NCBI RefSeq assembly: GCF_029873635.1
Contig: NC_080418.1
Span: 10,802,062 to 10,866,061, forward strand
Source: Malania oleifera
Taxonomy: Eukaryota; Streptophyta; Magnoliopsida; Santalales; Ximeniaceae
DNA length: 64,000 nucleotides
Direction of reading: 5' to 3'
Part shown: positions 46,987 to 58,642 of the stretch, one piece after another
Layout: each line of letters begins with the position of its first letter
How positions within the stretch are numbered: the first letter of the stretch is position 1
Notes under the pieces: generated by a model
The model's database searches: none
Seen by the model: only the letters and a program-made list of their open reading frames with translations
What the model was told of the DNA's origin: nothing
Position numbers and translations under genes: made by a program

Positions 46987-47454
46987 GTTGATGCTATTGA
47001 ATTCCTTACCTGCGTTTCATACGTATGAAAATTTGGTTACTACTCTAACATGGAGAAAAGAAATCCTGAATTTGGAAGAGGTAACAAGCGCTCTGTTGGG
47101 TTTTCATCAAAGGAAGAAGGCCAACGACGAGATTTCATAAGGTGAAGGGCTCGTGGTGAAGGGTAACCAAGAACATGGGAGAAACAAGTTTTGGAGCAGA
47201 TCGAGTAATTATAAATATCGATCGCAGTCTGGGATGAAGAATGACATACGGTGTTTTAAGTGCGGGAAAATTGGGCACATAAAACCAAAGTGTCGGGAGT
47301 GGAAGAAGGGAATGTAGAAAATCAAGGGGGTTTGTTAAAATCTACGAATGTGGTGGAAAAAGGAGACTTAGGGGGTAGTGATGGTGATATGCTTTCTATT
47401 TCATCGGGTTCAGAACGCCTTACAGAGTCTTGGATCCTAGATTTGGGATGTTCT

Positions 47455-48994
47455 TGTTGGCCTAGATAGGCTTACAACTCTTGATTTTGATGATAACAAA
47501 GTAAGGTATCTAATTTGTTTCCAAGTGATATTATTTCAGGCAAAGATGATTTCAGTGATAAAAAGGAAAATTCCGAAAGCTCAAACTTCACATGCCATAT
47601 CTTGAAAGCTCACAAGGATCAAGGAACATGGAAAGCCTTACATAAATGCAAGTGATCCATAATGAAAGCTCAAGGAAGTTTGAAAGATCAAAGATTAGTG
47701 ACAAAAACAACTCAAAGCAAAGAAGTGTCAAATTTGTTTTTTAGAACAAGTTTTGTAAGTACTTCAAGTTGATTCAAGTATGAATTTTCATTTTAAAGCT
47801 CATTAGGCAAAGACATACTTAGAGACCTTAAGTTTTAAAGTCTTAGAACATATTTTTCAAAGAAAAACAAATTGAAATTCTAAGTCTAAATTAACAAAGA
47901 AGAGAGAAATAAAAAATATCTTGAAATAAGGAACAACTGGTTGACAGCCGACTGACATATTAAAGGATCTTAATCAAGTAAACAGAAGCATGACAGACGA
48001 CTGGCAATGCAAAATAAGATGACTGTGTAGGTTTTGTCAGACAACTGCCACCCTCCTGGTTTGTTTTTAAAAAACTTGGTTGTTTAGTGACAGACGACTA
48101 CCACCTAATGACAGGCGACTGCAACCTTACTGTTTGTGAAATATATACTTGAAATGCATGGACAGACAACTGCCAAAGACCACACAGTTGTCTAGCTCGC
48201 AACAGATTTTAAAATACTCGACGGATATATTTTTGAAATTTCGATTACTTGAAGCCCAAAGTAATATAAAACTTGGACCCTACTCCAAGTAAACTTGGGG
48301 AACAAGTTAGAAACTTTTCTACATCTATAAATACCCTCAAGTTACATTGATTTGAACACCAAGAAATCAATTCAACAATCAAACTCTCTCTCAAGCATTC
48401 TGAATTTCTAAAAGCTCTTTGTTGCTCACAACTTCCACGAAATTACTAAAGTCTTGTTGATTTTCTCCTTGAGATTGTGCTTCAAATACTAAATTCTTTC
48501 ATCTATTGAAAGAATCCCATGGTGAAAAATCTCTAGAGCTTCGATCTGAATTTCGTATTGTGAATTTTATTGAAGTACATAGTTTTTTATCTGTACTAAT
48601 CAGCTCTTTGAGGAGCAATTTCTTGTACGTCTTATTTCAAATCTTTGGTATTGATCAGCATTGATTGCGGAAATCGAAAGGGATTACGTTGGTTGATCAT
48701 TCTTAACTTATTAAATTGAAAGTTTATTTAAAAGCTGAACATTGGGAAGAAATGTGTTTGTGAATTTTGACATAGGGCTTATACACGTTTAGCAAGTTTT
48801 ACACATTGATACAGGGCCATTGTTACAAGAATTAAGTGGTTGATTATTTTGTTTTGGTTGTAACTACTCTGAATCAATTTTGTGATTGTGTTTGAGCATT
48901 GACTATTGTTATAACACAAAAGTATTAAAAAAAAGGGGAATAAAATTTTTAAATCCCAATTCACCCCTCTCTTGGGAAAGCTATTTCAATTTCA
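47455..48994 (+). mobile_element. Solo LTR, 1.54 kb, of the 10.5-16.8 kb element family
   Basis: TGTTGGCCTAG (47455) to TCAATTTCA (48994); direct repeat GTTCT flanks it (47450-47454 and 48995-48999). It aligns along its length with the inverted sequence of 10496-12294, including the TATA box (near 48325) and the motif array (47.94-48.19 kb). It sits within the protease region of the older copia element. Confidence 0.92.
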
Positions 48995-49454
48995 GTTCTC
49001 ATCTCATGACACCAAATAGAAATTTGTTTAGCACCTACAGGTTAGTAAATTTTGGTTATGCTCTAATGGGAAATGATGTTACATGCAAAATTGTTGGAAT
49101 ATGAAATATCAGAATTAAAATATATGATGGTGCTGTGAGAACATTATGTGATGTAAGGAATGTATCGGATTTATGGAAGAATGTGATTTCACTGGCCACT
49201 TTAGATTATAACGAGTATAGTTACAAGTCTGAAAGTAGGATAATGAAGGTGTGTAAATGCATCTTGACGGTGATGAAAGGACATAAGTTAGTGGGAAATA
49301 TCTATGCACTGCTGGGTACCACAATTATAAGTGGAGCTGCAACTGCAGATTCAAAATCAGATAATACTGTTTTTTGTAAAACAACAACACACAAGACAAA
49401 GAGTATTTTTAACTACATTTATTCAGATGTTTGGGGACTGATTAGCATCACGAG

Positions 49455-50170
49455 TGATAGGAATGGCGTATTCCCAAAAGGGGGTGAATTGGGTATTAAA
49501 AAAAAATTTCTTAGGTTCAATTTAAATTACAATCAATATTTCGCAATCTACAGTCTTTCTAAGCAGTTACCAATTCCACATATAAAAATGTAAGCAAATA
49601 TTTAAAACAAATAAAACATTCACAACAATTTAAACATGAGCATACAAGTGTGGAAAGTAAAAAACGTAGGGAAGAGAAAGCTTAGACACAAAATTTGTTA
49701 TAGAAATTTGGCCAAACCAGCCTACGTCCCCGCCTTAAGCCAATAGCTCAAGGATTCACTAAATGCTTACAACTCTCCTTATGGGGTAGAGACTCTCCAG
49801 CTTATTTTCGGGGCTGAGCCAAAACAAATTCTCCTTACGGGGCGGAGTCTCCCCAGCTCAATTACAGGGTTGAGCCACAACCAGTTCTCCTTACAAGGCA
49901 GAGACACCTTGATTCACTTTCAGGGCGGAACCAAGCCGTACACACTTTACAGGATGGTGCACCTCCTAGTTCACCTAACCGGGTTCGAACCAAACTAGGA
50001 CTCCTTACGTGGTGAGTCTCCCTCTTCAGGCCACACCTGGAATACATAGATAATATTTTTGTATAAATAAATTGCTTCTAAAATAAGTAGAGATGTACAA
50101 TATGAAGCTCAGTAGCGTTTGAGTATTTTTCTCAAAATAAATATTCCAATATTTGAATAAAGATATATAT
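49455..50170 (-). mobile_element. Left part of an LTR split by the 9.8-kb copia element
   Basis: It begins TGATAGGAATGGCG with the text 'gggggtgaattggg', as in the family at 10496, and continues with 'gtagggaagagaaag' and 'cagcctacgtcc'. Diverged overall, minus orientation. It continues after 59996. The copia insertion at 50171 used TATAT as target. Confidence 0.7.
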
Positions 50171-50595
50171 TGTTAGACCAAATAGTTAAAGGTCTTTGAT
50201 TCCTACTATGTTTTGATGTTATCAGCCCATTAGCTGCTCTCAAGGTCACTACCGTTTCTCTAAGATATGTTTCAGGTATACAAAATGGCATCTGAACCAA
50301 CAAACAGTCAAAACAACTCATGTCATGACCAGAAGCATAAGTCTCTCAAAGCATTCATGAACAATACAACAAATGTATAAAAGTCATCTGAAAAATGAGT
50401 GTGTAAAATAAGAGAGATATCATCTTATAAATATCTTGTACATAAAGTGAAACTCAATACTAAGAGCAGGAAAGGGGCGTATCACACACACACAACAAAA
50501 TACTAGTAAAGTCATTTTTAAGTATATAAAGAAACCCCCAAACGAACAAGAACCTTCTTAGAAACTTAAAAGGACAAAAATTTAAGAAGGAGGAT

Positions 50596-50896
50596 CTCGT
50601 CGACCAACACAGGGCTTCGTTGAAGAGTTTAGTACAAACTTCATCGACGAACACAGGGTTCTCATCGACGAAAAGATACCGATGGGCATCTGAATTCAGA
50701 ACCACAACTCGTCGACGAACACAGGGCGTCGTCGACGAATTATATAAAGGACTCGTCGACAAACACAGGGTCTCGTCAACGAAAATATACCGAGAGGTAC
50801 CTGAATTCAGAACCAGCAACTCATCGACGAACATAGTGCTTCGTCGACGAAATTGCTGAAGAGCTCGTCGACGAACACAGGGCTTCGTCGACGAAT
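50596..50896 (+). repeat. Paired palindrome array with 111-bp higher-order repeat
   Basis: About ten copies of CTCGTCGACGAACACAGGG or its partner CTTCGTCGACGAA. Partners lie 20-21 bp apart. A larger block that includes 'ataccga', 'ctgaattcagaacc' and two palindrome pairs repeats with a period of 111 bp (50661 and 50772). The 3' LTR has the same array at 59068-59323. Confidence 0.9.
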
Positions 50897-51002
50897 GTTG
50901 GGCAGCAGCGAACATTAAATGTTGCGAACAACTATTTTTGAATCTTGTCTTACATTCATAAATGCCCAACGGCTCTCCAGTGTTTCTCTCACCCATTTAA
51001 TG

Positions 51003-51010
51003 TATAAATA
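51003..51010 (+). promoter_or_regulatory. LTR TATA box
   Basis: TATAAATA about 110 bases after the palindrome array; transcription would start near 51035. Confidence 0.75.
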
Positions 51011-51591
51011 GGAGTAAATGGATTTTTACTCAACACCTAGAGAAAACATATTGAAAGAAGAACATTCATTGGTGTTGTCATCTCTAGGGTTTACTCACAA
51101 ACTCACTTGCCCTCTTCTTGCTACTCGTAGTCTTGCATTCACTCTATTGACAGAGGATTTTGAGTAAGGATTTTTATTGGTTTAACTACCTCAAGGGAGT
51201 ATTCAAGCTTACATTTAGTTTTCATCTACTTTTTTTGTAAACAAAGGCTCTTTGTGAGCTATTTTTGGGTGTCTCTAAGTGAGCACCTTGTTGAAGCTCT
51301 TTGTGAGTTGGTGTGTATTGGCTTCTCCGCCCAAAGGAGGATTTTAGTAGATTTTGGGAATCTTTGAGTTGGTCTCACGTAGGCGGGGTGCCGAACCACG
51401 TAAATATCAATGTGTTAAGCTTTTCTTCTCTCTTATCTCATTTATATTGTTATTGTGATTTTCTATATTTCCTTTTACACGACAATTTTATGCACTTGCT
51501 CTTGGTAAGATTTCTGTGTTTTTAGAAAGTAAGCACATCACTGAAAAAAGTCTATTCACCCCCCCTTTAGACATACTACCAGACCAACAAG

Positions 51592-51603
51592 TGGTATCAG
51601 AGC
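51592..51603 (+). other. Primer-binding site (initiator Met tRNA)
   Basis: TGGTATCAGAGC two bases after the 5' LTR. Confidence 0.95.
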
Positions 51604-51649
51604 GCCAGTTGCTGAAATTCAAAGTAACATCCGGGCGAAAAGATCAACA

Positions 51650-54600
51650 TGGCAGATATGTTTGCCCAAGGTTAGTCCGTGGACCGCCCTCCCAAGTTTT
51701 GTGGGATTAACTACCCAGCATGGAAGGATTGAATGTCCATCTTCATCCAGGCCTATGACTACCGTATGTGGAATGTCATCACTGAAGGAGACTACACCTT
51801 CAAAAACGAAGACGGCGATGACATACCCATTGGGAAACTTCCTGAGGCAGGTGCAAGGCTGGCACATCTCAAATTTAAAACCAAGAATTTCCTATACTGC
51901 GCTGTAAGTGATGAAGAATACAATCGGATATGTGGTTGCAACACGGCCAAGGAAAAGTGGGAAAAACTTCAGGTAACATATGAGGGAACTACTTAGGTAA
52001 AGAGATCTAAAATTTATATGCTTGTAAAAGAATATGAAATGTTCAAAATGGAAGAAAGTGAAACAATCACTGCTATGTTCACACGATTCACACACATCGC
52101 TAGTGGACTAAAAGCTCTCGGTAGAGAGTACTCTATGGAAGATAATGTGTAGAAGGTTCTTCGTTCTCTACTGACATCTTGGCAAGCAAAGTCCACAACA
52201 ATTGAAGAAGCCAAGGACCTCTCAAAGGTCACACTTGACGAACTAATTGGATCTCTCATGACCTACGAAATCAAGAAGAAAAATGCTGCTACTGAAGCTG
52301 AAGCACCCAAGAAAGCTACCGGAACTGCTCTAAAAGCTGGAAAGCAAAAAAAGATCCTAGAAGAAGAGGAGAATAATGATGATGACGAAGTTGCCTTACT
52401 GACTAGAAGATTCATAAACTTTCTAATGAACAAACGAAATGGCAAACCAAAGGAGAAAGGAGAATCGAGCATCAGATGCTACAATTGCAAAAAGATCGGG
52501 CACAGCATGGCCGATTGCCCTCTCTTCAAAAACAAAAACAACAATCAACAAGGAGACAAGAAGAGATTCAAAGCAATGAACGCAACTGAATGGGATGAAC
52601 TAGATGGAACCTCAACCGACGAAGAAGTCAAAGAAGAAATCGCTCATTTCTGCCTCATGGCAGATGAACTAAGTGAGGTAAGTTCCGATGACGAATATCT
52701 CCCTTCATATGAGGAATTAGAAGAAAACTGTAGAAAACTCTATGTTGAACTAAGAGCATCTAAAAGGAAAATCAAAATTTTAGAAGAAAATTATTCAAAA
52801 TGCAAACAAAAATAGATTTGCTTGTGTGATACCTTGAAAGCTGAAAAATGCATCTTCTAATCTTGAAAAAGAAAAGCTTTCTAAAGAATACTCAAAATAC
52901 AAAGAGTCCTCTCAAAGAGAAATTGAAAGCTTGAAAAGTCAAGTAATTGAATTTGTTCAAGAAAACTCTTCATTGAAAAAGAAAGTGGAGGATCAAAGTA
53001 ATACCATATATAAATTTACAAATGGAAAGGAAAATTTCGATAGATTACTTGGAGCCCAAAGATTTGGAATTTTCAAAGAAGGTTTAGGATACGGCCTATC
53101 ATCTTCCGAGTCAATAGGATTTGCAAACCTCTATGCTAAAAGGAGCTCTGTATCAAAGAAAGGTTTTGCACCTAAACTAAATCCCTCACACACAAATAAA
53201 GTCTGTTTATATTGTGAGAAAAAGGGACACGTACAATTTATTTGCCCCTTCAGGGGAAATAGAGGAAAAAATATGAACTACAAATGGGTGATTAAAAACA
53301 CTAACCCAATAGGACCCAAGAAAATATGGGTACTAAAACAAGTTACTTGATGTTATATGCAGGTGTGCTTAAAGAGCAACTCCGTAAAGAACAAATGGTT
53401 TCTAGACAGTGGATGCTCAAGACACATGACGGGAGACACAAGCAAATCTTTCTCCCTCCCATGCAAAAAGGAAGGGCTAGTCACGTTTGGAGATAACGCC
53501 AAAGGAAGAATCATCGGTAAAGGTAAAATAGGTAATTCTTCCCTAGCTATTGAAAATGTTGCTCTAGTTGACACTCTCAAACATAATTTGCTAAGTGTTA
53601 GTCAACTTTGTGATAAAGGGTTGAATATCATTTTCCAATCCACAAAGTGCTTAATAAATGATTTAAATGGAAATACAATTCTCATAGGAAAATGTGAGTC
53701 CAACATATATACAATTGAATTTGAAGAAATCACAAGTTGTAACATTAAATGCTTAGTTGTCACAAATGAAAATTATTGGCTATGGCATAGGAGACTAGGT
53801 CATGCAAGCATGGATCTTCTTCATAATCTTTCATCCAAGGATCTAGTAAACGGTTTACTAAAAGACAACTATGTGAAAGAAAAAATATGTGATGCATGTC
53901 AATATGAAAAACAAGTTAAGTCCTCCTTCAAAACTAAGAAAGTAATCTCTACATCAAGACCCCTAGAGTTAATCCATCTTGATCTATTTGGACCTAATGA
54001 CATTGCTAGCATTAGTGGAAAACTGTATGCATTTGTTATTGTTGATGACTTTTCTAGATTTGCATGGGTAATTTTTCTTGCCAATAAAAGTGATACATGT
54101 AATGCATTTATTCATTTTTGTGGAAAAATCCAAAATGAGAAGGGGATGTCAATTGTACATATTAGAAGCGATAGAGGAAGAGAGTTTAGAAATAAAGAAC
54201 TTGAGGACTTTTGCAACGAAAATGGATATTCACATAACTTCTTTGCACCAAAAACCCCACAACAAAACGCAGTAGTTGAAAGAAAAAATCAAACACTCCA
54301 AGAAATGGCTAGAACAATGCTCAACGAACATAATTTTCCAAAATACTTCTGGGCGGAAGCCGTTAGCACAGCATGCTAAGTTAGTAACCGAGTCACTATT
54401 AGATCCAAAATAGGAAAAACCCCATATGAAATATGGAAGGGTAGAAAACCTAACATATCACATTTTAAGGTTTTTGGATGCAAGTGCTTCATATTAAACG
54501 ATAGAGATCATTTAGCTAAATTTGATTCAAAGTTTGATGAAGGGATCTTCATAGGATACGCAATGAACAGTAAAGCATACAGGGTATTCAACAAGAGGAT

Positions 54601-56500
54601 TCAAACCATTCAAGAGTCAACCCATGTCGTTTTTGATGAAACAAATCCTTACACATCCAAAACCCCTGTTGAGATAAATGAAGAAAACCAAGTCACTACA
54701 TTTAGAATTGAAAGAGAATTAGAACAACTCAAGATAAATAATGATCAAGACACAAATTATCAAGATACAAATGTAGAACATCTAGGATCTTCTCCTCAAG
54801 AACCTAACCAACCAGAAAAGAAAGGAGATCATGAATTACCCAAAGCATGGAAGTTTGTAAAAAATCATCCAACTGATCTTATCATAGGAAGCCCCTCTCA
54901 AGGAGTCAGCACCCGATCTCACCTTAGAAGTGGATGTAATCATATTGCCTTTATATCTCACCTAGAACCTAAAAACTTTGAAGAAGCTAAAAATGATGCA
55001 GATTGGATAAATGTCATGCAAGAAGAATTAGATCAATTCGAAAGAAACAAAGTATGACACTTAGTTCCTAAACCCAAAAATACCACAATAATTGGCACTA
55101 AATGGGTATTTAGGAATAAGAAAGATGAAGATGGAAACATTGTCAGAAATAAAGCTAGACTTGTAGCCCAAGGATACAACCAACAAGAGGGTATTGACTA
55201 CGATGAAACTTATGCTCTTGTAGCTAGACTAGAGGCTATCAGAATGCTCCTTGCCTTTGCTTGTTACAAAAACTTCAAATTGTTTCAAATGGATGTTAAA
55301 AGCGCATTTTTAAATGGATACATAAATGAAGAAGTTTTTGTCAAACAACCTCCTGGCTTTGAGAGCCACTCTCATCCCGATCACGTAAATAAACTCTCAA
55401 AAGCTCTTTACGGACTTAAGCAAGCACTAAGAGCTTGGTATGAACGCTTAAGCAAATTTCTTCTTGAAAATGGGTTCACAAGAGGAAAATTCGATACCGC
55501 TCTTTTCTTAAAACATAAAAAGAATGATATGCTAGTTATACAAATCTATGTAGATGATATTATTTTCGAGGCCACAAATGAAACCTTATGTCAAGACTTT
55601 GCTCAAACTATGCACGACACATTTGAGATGAGCATGATAGGTGAGCTAACCTTTTTCCTGGGATTACAAATCAAGCAAATGAAGCACGAAATCTTCATAA
55701 ATCAGGCCAAATACGTTAGAGACATGTTGAAGAAATTTAACCTTGAAATGGGAAAATCTAAGGCAACTCCTATAGTATCACAACTAAGCTTGATGTTGAT
55801 GAAAAAGGGAAAAACATTGACCAAAAACTCTACTGTGGCATGATAGGTAGCTTATTATATCTCACCTCTAGTAGGCCTCACATAATGTTCAGCGTTTGTC
55901 TTTGTGCTAGATTTCAATCTTGTCCTAAAGAATCTCATCTTCTTGCGGTTAAACGAATCTTCAAATACTTAGCAGGCACTCCTGACTTAGGACTCTTCTT
56001 TCCTAAAAATGCTCCCTTCAACCTCACATGCTACTCTGATGCTGACTACTGTGGTTGTAAAACCGATAGAAAAAGCACTAGTGGAACATGTCACTTCCTT
56101 GGACACTCCCTTGTGTCTTGGTTTTGCAAGAAACAAACCTCCATAGCTCTTTCCACCACCTAGGATGAGTACATAGCAGATGGCAGCTGCTGTGCTCAAG
56201 CATTATACATGAAACAACAACTTGAGGATTTTCGAATCTTAGTTAAAAGTACTCAAATTCATTGTGACAATACTAGTACCATCAACATTTCAAAAAATCT
56301 GTGTCTCCACTCTAGAACCAAGCACATTGAAATTAGGCATCACTTCATTTGAGACGATGTCCAAAAAGGAGATGTCGAGTTGGTTTATGTTCCCACCGAA
56401 AACCAACTTGCCGACATTCTCACTAAGCCTCTCAATGAAGAAAGATTTCACAAAATTCGGCACGCCCTAGGCATGTGCACTCCTTCGGATATACTATAGA
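51650..56500 (+). pseudogene. Gag-pol region of the 9.8-kb copia element (broken)
   Basis: The domain order gag, zinc knuckles, protease, integrase, reverse transcriptase, RNase H is all recognisable in the plus strand. Key motifs: CX2CX4HX4C knuckle, DSG protease, HX3H-type pre-integrase region, YVDD reverse transcriptase, and the copia RNase H block ([20 protein letters not shown]). Several interruptions; not expected to give a full product. Confidence 0.93.
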
Positions 56501-56568
56501 GCGTATGTCTTTTCCACTCTTCCTTTCCCTACTCTTCCACTTTAATGTTTATTTCTTTTCTCCAGGTT

Positions 56569-56699
56569 CTCATCGACGAACACAGGGTCTTCGTCACCAA
56601 GAAACCCTCATACTTCATTGACAAATACAGGGGGTTCGTCGCAAAAAAAAAAAAAAAATCGATTTTTCGTCTACGAACTCAGGGTTCTCGTCGATGAAA
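56569..56699 (+). repeat. Internal palindrome-pair array between pol and the extra region
   Basis: Three pairs: ATCGAC/GTCACC, ATTGAC/GTCGCA and GTCTAC/GTCGAT. Each has 21-bp spacing and an ACAGGG-like spacer (CACAGGG, TACAGGGGG, CTCAGGG). The same design as the LTR array at 50.6 kb. It ends about 100-150 bp before the extra coding region, whose leader starts 'aaccctagccctctttc'. Confidence 0.85.
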
Positions 56700-56799
56700 T
56701 TTGTCAAGGTACTTATCTCTTCAAGTTAAAACAACAGAAACCCTAGCCCTCTTTCGCACCTCTCCCTCTCTCGACTCTGTGCTGTTACTTCGCCCACCT

Positions 56800-58211
56800 T
56801 GCGCCGTCGCCTCCCACCACCACCCACCACCTCCCTCCCCCATCTTCTTTGTCAGATCTTCCCTCCCCCACGCCACCAGTTGCTCCTCCCTCAACTGTCT
56901 CCTCCCTCAAGCCCCCAGATCTTCCCTCTTGGCTGTGCATTTCTTCCTATCCCTCCATGGCTCCTCGCCCCAAACGCAAGCACCTTCAAACTGAAGCCGA
57001 CGAGGGATCCTCTCGCCCTGCCTCTAGTCCCCCTACCCCTGCCTCCAGTCCCCCTACCCCTGCTCCGACTAACTCCGACCCCCGCTTCGTCTCCTCTGAA
57101 GCCGCCCACCGCTACCAAACTGACATTGTCAAGCGACATGTTGTATATGGCAAAATAGTACCCTCTGAGTTTTTACAACTTCATTTCCCTGCTCTTCTCA
57201 CCAAGATTCAAGCTCTTGGATGGGATGCTCTCTTCAATCTTAATGACCTAGTTTATGAAGATCTTGTTCGCGAATTCTACGCAAATTTTGTCCCTTCTTA
57301 TCGTGGCATTGGTTTATGAAGATCTTGTTCGCGAATTCTACGCGAATTTTGTCCCTTCTTTTCGTTTCATTGCCGCTTACTCTACCGTTCGAGGCACCGT
57401 CATTCAACTGTCTGACGCTACATTCTCCGCGGTATTGGGTTGCAATTCTTATCCTCTTCGTGGCATCCCCAAGTCCTCCTAGCTGACCCGCTTCGACTGG
57501 TTAGACTCCCACACAGCACTCAAGCTCATTACCGATAACCCTCGTATCTCCGCACTCACTCGCCCAAAATCCAAGGACCTCACAATGGAATTTCGGGTCC
57601 TCCATCACATCATCACATATAACCTATGTCCTCGAACTGGTGGCCGAGATTGGGTTACCCTCGACGACATTTTTTGCATGTATTGTCTATGGGTTGGCCG
57701 GGGTATATATCTCCCCTCCATCATCGTTCAAAACATGGAAGAAGACCTCAAGCGGCAACGTGGCTATCTCCCATACGATCGTCTCCTCACAACCTTCTTC
57801 GATCACTTCGACCTCATTCGTGCCGCCCTTCCTTGTATTCGTCCTACGCTCGAAAATATTTACACTGAGGCGACTCTTCGTCGCATGCACTTCGAGAAGG
57901 ACGAAGCCACTAACACATGGGTCAAAACCCACGAGCAGGGCCCTATTCCTGTCGATGAGGTTAAGGCTACCCTAGAAGTCGAAGCCGAAGTCGGAGAAGG
58001 CGAGCATGAGGACCCCGTCTATGGTCACATACTGACACGCCTAGATGAGCTTCAGCATACTATGACTCAATCCGAGCGTCAACACCACCATAGGTTTGAC
58101 TCTATTCATGCATCTCTTGCTCGGCTCGAAAGCGCTAACCGCACTCGTTTCGACACTCTCGACGCATCTTTTGCTGCCCTGTTTGATCGACTGGGTCGCC
58201 CTCCCGAGTAG
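56800..58211 (+). pseudogene. Extra coding region downstream of pol
   Basis: It codes for a Pro/Ser-rich N-terminal stretch starting MAPRPKRKHLQ (near 56958), a globular part with LGWDALFNLNDLVYEDLVRE, a second part with RGIYLPSIIVQNMEE, and a C-terminal coiled-coil-like region (HHHRFDSIHASLARLESANR). It matches the extra region of the 10.5-16.8 kb element in order and in motifs. It is not an obvious envelope: no signal peptide or membrane span. Probably the domain called 'putative plant transposon protein'; function unknown. Broken. Confidence 0.75.
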
Positions 58212-58628
58212 CTTGCTATCTTGCTAACCCCCCAATTTTGATTATGGCAAAGGGGGAGAAGTAGTTTTAGATTCAGTTTTCAGATGTATGTGGATGAAAT
58301 TAGAAAACAATTCTAGTTGATGCTATTAAATTTAATCACTCGTTGTAAGCACGACATATAATTAGTAATGGAACAATCATTGCATCCTTTTGAGTGTAAA
58401 TGCTCTATCTGCGTATTTGATTGATTAATATACTAAACTGTCATGGTTTATGCAGGATTAAATGGAAACTATCGCATTTATAAAAGACATGCTGCCAAAA
58501 TTTAAATAAAATACTCTTTCATAAAATGCAAACATTAAGGGGGAGAATTTTATTTAAACTCTAAACCATTCTATTTAGTAAGGGGGAGCATTTATGTTTT
58601 TAAGAGACACTAATGGATTGCCATCATC

Positions 58629-58642
58629 AAAAAGGGGGAGAA
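58629..58642 (+). other. Polypurine tract
   Basis: AAAAAGGGGGAGAA directly before the 3' LTR. Confidence 0.93.

Larger units (their letters stand above)
43724..49454 (+). mobile_element. Decayed Ty1/copia element, plus strand, interrupted by three other elements
   Basis: LTR 43724-44263 (TGTTGTAA...GCACAACA), primer-binding site 44267-44278, gag from about 44.45 kb, zinc knuckle CFKCGKIGHIKPKC near 47.24 kb, protease start (SWILDLGC) near 47.43 kb resuming at 49.0 kb, pre-integrase and start of integrase to about 49.45 kb. It is split by a 138-bp inverted-repeat element (44279-44416), a solo LTR (44878-46986) and another solo LTR (47455-48994). Its right part is lost where a different LTR begins. 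Broken, several interruptions, old. Confidence 0.88.
50171..51589 (+). repeat. 5' LTR of the 9.8-kb copia element
   Basis: TGTTAGACCAAATAG to AGACCAACA. TATA box TATAAATA at 51003-51010, with the palindrome array at 50596-50896 upstream. Confidence 0.95.

Noticed and set aside
50596-50896. CRISPR-like or satellite array
   Set aside because: The host is a plant, units are palindromes with variable flanks inside an LTR present in two copies, and there are no unique spacers.
50460-50996. 178-codon minus-strand frame over the LTR array
   Set aside because: Its repeats (SSTKPCVRRR) are the translation of the GTCGAC array; it is a shadow of the repeat.
56800-58211. Envelope gene downstream of pol
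   Set aside because: No signal peptide, membrane span or cysteine pattern; the same type of frame occurs in another copia element without such features.
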